Assembly: GCA_034696485.1 (NCBI GenBank) | Contig: JAQIWT010000451.1 | Location: 1 to 20,005, forward strand | Source of the DNA: Isohypsibius dastychi | Lineage: Eukaryota; Tardigrada; Eutardigrada; Parachela; Isohypsibiidae | Length of the DNA: 20,005 bases | Direction: 5' to 3' | Shown here: one piece after another, positions 17,201-20,005 of the stretch | How the letters are laid out: every line of letters starts with the position of its first letter | Position numbering within the stretch: the stretch's first letter is position 1 | Notes under the pieces: generated by a model | What the model saw: only the letters and a program-made list of their open reading frames with translations | The model's database searches: none | Told to the model about the DNA's origin: nothing | Program-made: the position numbers and the translations under genes

Positions 17201-18076
17201 GCCAGAATCCCTGAAAATACCGCTGGTCCCAGCCGTCGTTCAGCATCTTCGGAGCTCGATGTGGAAAGAGCCCAGCCCCCGTACATTCGACTTCGCCAGC
17301 AGCTGGCGCAGAAAAAGTCAGCTCAAGATCAGGAGGATCGTTTTAAGCCATTCACAGCTAATTTGACAGCGGAGCAAAGGGCTCAGCCTGGATTCATCGA
17401 TCGAATTGAGCAGCATTTGGCCCAGAGAAAAGCGGCCCAAAGGGCAGCGCCGGAGGGATCGAGTTTCGCGATGAATCTCCGAAAACCCAAGGAGCCATGC
17501 GCAACTCAGCGTATGTCACCTGAAGATTCCGACTTCGAACGGGAAATGTTGCCAAAAATTCCCGAAACGATCCCAGTAAAATCCCAAGGCTCAAGAAAGT
17601 CACCAAGACCGGTTCGGAAGATGTCACCGGAAGAGACCGACGAAGAGGAGGTCAAGCTTGTGAGGAAACCGCTAAAGATCGCTACCAGGTCTGCGCGAAA
17701 AACTCGGCCGTTGTCTGAGCACGAAGAGCCGAAGCGATGCGACGCAAAGCGAACTGGACCGGAAGTTACCAGTCATTTGCCGAAGCAGTATGCCCTGGAA
17801 GCTTGGACGGCTCTGGCAGATCGTATGCCCAACGGCGAAGCCAGGGATTATCTGGCAGTGGGAAAGTTTATTCACCGCAGTGACATTACGGATGGGCAGC
17901 AGGCCGATTATAAGGAGGAAGCATTTATGGCGCTCACCTGCTGGAAGGAGCAGAATTGGGGTGTTGATCGACCTTTGTTGTACCAAATCGAGCGTCTGGC
18001 CGTGAAATGTGGATTCAAGCCTGACTTCGAAGAAACTGTGGATGATGTCGATGAATACGATGTACGTATCGATTAG
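14218..18076 (+). CDS. ORF4: spliced four-exon gene, 1046-aa protein with C-terminal death-fold-like domain
   Basis: Join 14218-14493, 15089-16757, 16813-16899, 16968-18076. The introns (595, 55 and 68 nt) begin GTAAGC, GTATGC and GTACGA, end TTTGTAG, TTCCAG and TTTCAG, and all phases agree (3141 nt in total). The start is the first in-frame ATG, in AAAATGG, after an upstream TGA. Residues 1-650 look globular and match no family I know; a CRKDCSTCG cysteine cluster could bind metal. Exon 3 is acidic (SSEEEESDPSS). Exon 4 is basic, with two repeats related to AQKKSAQ/AQRKAAQ and two MSPE(D/E) motifs. Residues about 952-1031 have the helical Trp/Leu spacing of death-fold domains (EAWTALADRM, ALTCWKEQ, QIERLAVKCGF). 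There is no signal peptide or membrane helix, so despite its env-like position it is not an envelope. Without splicing of intron 2 the frame stops at 16804. Confidence 0.7.
14494..15088 (+). other. Large first intron of ORF4
   Basis: The donor GTAAGC follows codon 92 and the acceptor CTTTGTAG lies at 15081-15088, with phase 0 on both sides. At 595 nt it is about ten times longer than the other introns here. It contains no convincing ORF. A second acceptor-like TTTCATGCAG at 14677-14686 could serve an alternative form. The alternative is that exon 1 and exon 2 are separate genes, with exon 2 starting at ATG 15101. Confidence 0.55.
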
Positions 18077-18359
18077 GTTGAATAATGCTCGGTAAAAAAC
18101 GATAAATTCGAAATAATTTATTGTGGCCGAACTAAAAAATTTGAGAAGTGGATTGGCCAAAATGAAGATTTTGAGAGCTTCCATATCTGGAATTTCTGAA
18201 AATTTCTGGAATCAAAATTTGAGGTTTATACACCCTTCAAACCGAGTAATGTTACGGTTGATGAATTATTTAAAATCATTTAATAATTCAAATCAATTTT
18301 GGTCATATCGCGGGGTGGAGTGCACTGCAGAGAACGCAGTGGCGCCCATTCCGAAGTAA
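18077..18359 (+). other. AT-rich region between ORF4 and the probable 3' LTR
   Basis: No gene is seen. It includes the first copy of the 20-nt repeat AGTAATGTTACGGTTGATGA (18245-18264) and a TGGCGCCC match at 18340-18347. No clear polypurine tract precedes either repeat copy. Confidence 0.5.
18245..18264 (+). repeat. 20-nt direct repeat, copy 1 (possible LTR start duplicate)
   Basis: It is identical to 18355-18374, with an offset of 110 nt. Each copy contains TGTTACGG, a plausible LTR 5' terminus beginning with TG. Confidence 0.8.
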
Positions 18360-18374
18360 TGTTACGGTTGATGA
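18355..18374 (+). repeat. 20-nt direct repeat, copy 2 (possible 3' LTR start)
   Basis: It is identical to 18245-18264. If the LTR begins at TGTTACGG here (18360), it is 751 bp long; if at copy 1 (18250), it is 861 bp. Confidence 0.8.
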
Positions 18375-18680
18375 TTTCCGGTCCTAATCCCTACGTTGAA
18401 CCTCCAGGATTAACGCGTCGCGGCTCGCCGGATAATTCGCATCCTGGATTCACGTTCAAACTTATGTTCACCTTGGATTGGATCTTCTCATCTGGACCGG
18501 ATATCATCATTGGACTACGCCGGAAGCACCATTGCCGGACGTAGGCTTTCTTTTGTTCTCTTTTATTATTGGGTCTCGCATTTAACATTCAATCGCTATT
18601 GGTTAAATGCAAACTGAACGGGGATTTATGTTCACGCCCCTTTTGTGGCCTTCGATGAAATCATGCCACACTTCAGTCAG

Positions 18681-18686
18681 AATAAA
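18681..18686 (+). terminator. Poly(A) signal AATAAA in the 3' LTR
   Basis: An exact AATAAA lies inside the probable LTR, on the strand of the element, and is the best candidate for polyadenylation of genomic RNA and the ORF4 message. Confidence 0.5.
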
Positions 18687-18809
18687 ATTACCCAAAAACA
18701 TCTTCGATATATCTTTTATAGATTATTTGAGATTCGGGTTTATCTTCTCCAGGATCGAGATTCTTCTTGATCTTGCTCATCGTTGCTGTGTGCGACATCC
18801 CTTCCGGAA

Positions 18810-18976
18810 CTGGTAGCTTCAGCTCAACAGATTCGGATTCCTTTGCTGTCCAAGGTCGCTGGTAGCTTTAGCTCAACAGCGGTCAATTGGAAACCCCATC
18901 CAGGATTCCAGGTAGCTTCAGCTCAACAGGAGTCCAGGAGATCCTATCGTCGTTCCTGGTAGCTTCAGCTCAACAG
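18810..18976 (+). repeat. Four regularly spaced copies of GGTAGCTTCAGCTCAACAG in the LTR
   Basis: Copies start at about 18810, 18859, 18909 and 18956, so the period is 47-50 nt. The 19-nt core is identical in three copies and has one change in the second (TTTAGC). The 26-31-nt spacers between copies are unrelated. The core holds a small inverted repeat, AGCT-TC-AGCT. A degenerate fifth element (GGTAGCAGC) may follow at about 18984. Confidence 0.9.
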
Positions 18977-19033
18977 GAGTAGCGGTAGCAGCCGGAAGCA
19001 GCGTCAGCAACTTCCGTTCGTCGTTGTATTCAG

Positions 19034-19110
19034 GTCAGGTTCGGTCAGGATTTCCCGGATATTATTCCAGGTTAAATCCACCAAGGAAGCAGATAACACC
19101 AACTGTTTCA
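19034..19110 (+). repeat. End of the 3' LTR, identical to 1-77
   Basis: All 77 bases match the start of the window. The sequence after 19110 is unrelated to that after base 77, which marks the element end. Confidence 0.95.
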
Positions 19111-19820
19111 CCATTCTTGAGAACGCCTACCAGCGAAATCCAAAGAAACAGAAGGTTGGTGCGAAGAAATGCTGATTTTTCGACCCACCACCTCCACGAG
19201 GAAATTTTGGTGTTTTTTGGCGGACATCTTATTATCGGATTTCCTGTTTTTCTGTAATATTTTTCGATGCATTCCTTGTGTCTTCTTTGAGAAAATCTGA
19301 TACTTTTGCGTGAGCGACCGTTTTCTGAATTTTTTTCGCACGCTGAAAGCTGGTGTAGTAAAAACGTAACACCTCTGATTGGTCACCGGAAGTCGTTTGT
19401 TAAAACGTGTTATCTTTGTGGTGCAGCAGGTTATTGGACCAACCGGTTTTGGAAACTGAAGTTTGATCTCAAAGATTTTATGTGGTTGAGATAAGTCCGT
19501 TTTGCGCCAGACATTTATTAGTCTTGAACGGGCGTTTAAGATTATGTTCCATTTTGAGACTGATACGTTTGAGATCTTATTGACTATCGATGACAAGGTT
19601 CTCCGAAGACGAAAAAGCTTTTCTTTGTTTACGCGTTTTCCACATCTCCCGAACTCATGGAAGTCAGTTCACTTGGCGAACGCAGCCAGTTCCGAAGAAT
19701 TTGCACTGCCGGAAGTTTTGTTGTCAAGGCTCAGAAGGTGTTCCCGCTTCAGCTTGCTATCGTTCTCCTGATTCAGTTCGATATTTTGGACGATTTTCTG
19801 ATCAACGAGAACGAGTTACG
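19111..19820. other. Right flanking DNA, no gene recognised
   Basis: T-rich host DNA outside the element. A 162-aa open frame on the minus strand (19108-19596) overlaps the LTR end and shows no family motif. A 55-aa plus-strand frame (19657-19824) ends across the ATG of the next feature. Neither is convincing. Confidence 0.5.
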
Positions 19821-20005
19821 ATGAAAAAATGCCGAACGAGTGAGTTTGTTCGTAAAAATATGTATCCAGCCCCGTTTATTTTGGTTTTGCAGAACCGGAA
19901 ACTCATCGGAACAGTCAGGTCACAGATCAGTTATTGCAGATTTATGGCGACCCGGAAGACCCGGAATTCCTGTTCGGTCAAGATCTTCGCAAGGTTGGTT
20001 CACCA
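19821..20005 (+). CDS. Possible host gene, 5' part with one short intron, cut by the window end
   Basis: ATG at 19821 opens a short exon to 19839, followed by GTGAGT and a 53-nt intron ending TTTTGCAG (19840-19892). The next exon (19893 onward) joins in frame and stays open to the window edge, with an acidic Asp-Pro-Glu-rich stretch (GDPEDPEFLFGQDL). The frame is also open upstream of the ATG, so the true start may lie further left or in an earlier exon. No family is recognised. Intron size and borders match the genes inside the element, which fits a shared host splicing style. Confidence 0.35.
   Translation, partial: MKKCRTSEFVRKNMYPAPFILVLQNRKLIGTVRSQISYCRFMATRKTRNSCSVKIFARLVH

Larger units (their letters stand above)
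1..19110 (+). mobile_element. Giant Ty3/Gypsy-type LTR retrotransposon with extra cargo genes (5' LTR cut by window edge)
   Basis: The first 77 bases and bases 19034-19110 are identical in all 77 positions. Both end in CA; the left copy is followed by a primer-binding-site-like TGGCGCCC and gag, and the right copy by unrelated DNA, as expected for 5' and 3' LTR ends. Between them lie intact gag and pol (domain order PR-RT-RNase H-integrase, as in Ty3/Gypsy), then ORF3, an antisense RRM gene and a spliced ORF4. Perfect LTR identity over the visible part and intact reading frames suggest recent insertion. The internal region of roughly 18 kb is several times the usual 5-8 kb of this class. The target-site duplication cannot be checked because the left junction is outside the window. 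Confidence 0.9.
18360..19110 (+). repeat. 3' LTR (right edge certain, left edge provisional)
   Basis: The right edge is fixed by 77-nt identity with the 5' LTR end and the CA terminus at 19110. The left edge is a guess from the TGTTACGG repeat; the matching 5' LTR start is outside the window. The region carries AATAAA at 18681-18686, a weak TATA-like stretch at 18708-18720 and four spaced copies of a 19-21-nt motif at 18810-18976. Confidence 0.55.

Noticed and set aside
18810-18976. CRISPR-like pattern of conserved repeats and unique spacers
   Set aside because: Only four copies, in the LTR of a eukaryotic element with spliceosomal introns and no cas genes; better seen as spaced regulatory motifs.
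18900-18980. tRNA-like sequence suggested by GGTAGCTTCAGCTC
   Set aside because: No cloverleaf or anticodon arm can be drawn around the motif.
19108-19596. 162-aa minus-strand open frame in the right flank
   Set aside because: It starts in AT-rich DNA, runs over the LTR boundary and has Lys/Ser-rich composition without recognisable motifs.

Overview
The window is almost entirely one very large, young LTR retrotransposon of the Ty3/Gypsy class from a small-genome animal. Introns of about 53-123 nt with GT..AG borders, AATAAA poly(A) signals and moderate AT richness fit an ecdysozoan such as a nematode, tardigrade or insect. The species cannot be fixed: the splice acceptors vary (TTTCAG, TTCCAG, TTTAG, TTGCAG) and do not hold strictly to the Caenorhabditis TTTTCAG consensus.

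Layout. Bases 1-77 are the last 77 nt of the 5' LTR. The same 77 nt recur without a mismatch at 19034-19110, the end of the 3' LTR, so about 19 kb lies between the two LTR ends. After a primer-binding-site-like TGGCGCCC (80) come gag (154-3798) and pol (-1 frame, to 10583). They are joined by a textbook -1 frameshift signal: slippery A AAA AAC, a 5-nt spacer and a perfect 7-bp stem. Pol carries a pseudo-protease, an active-type protease, an SH3-like domain, a degenerate dUTPase-like domain, RT, RNase H and a D,D35E integrase.

Downstream of pol are about 8 kb of extra cargo. First is a duplicated hairpin (10542-10599 and 10696-10753) with one compensatory base-pair change. Next is ORF3 (10778-11932, coiled coil, unknown function). 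Then, on the opposite strand, comes a seven-exon gene for a 312-aa three-RRM RNA-binding protein (12375-13739). An intergenic stretch of hairpins separates it from a sense-strand four-exon gene, ORF4 (14218-18076, spliced product 1046 aa), which ends in a death-fold-like domain. ORF3 and the RRM gene converge, with facing poly(A) signals. The RRM gene and ORF4 diverge.

Gag and Pol supply particle formation, reverse transcription and integration. The cargo has no recognisable envelope (no signal peptide or membrane segment seen). An RNA-binding protein and a possible death-fold adaptor suggest host-interaction or RNA-handling functions, but that is inference. Introns on both strands matter: the antisense ones survive retrotransposition automatically, whereas the sense ones require unspliced genomic RNA, as in retroviruses.

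The right flank (19111-20005) is AT-rich DNA with no clear gene until a possible small-intron gene starting near 19821 and running off the window.
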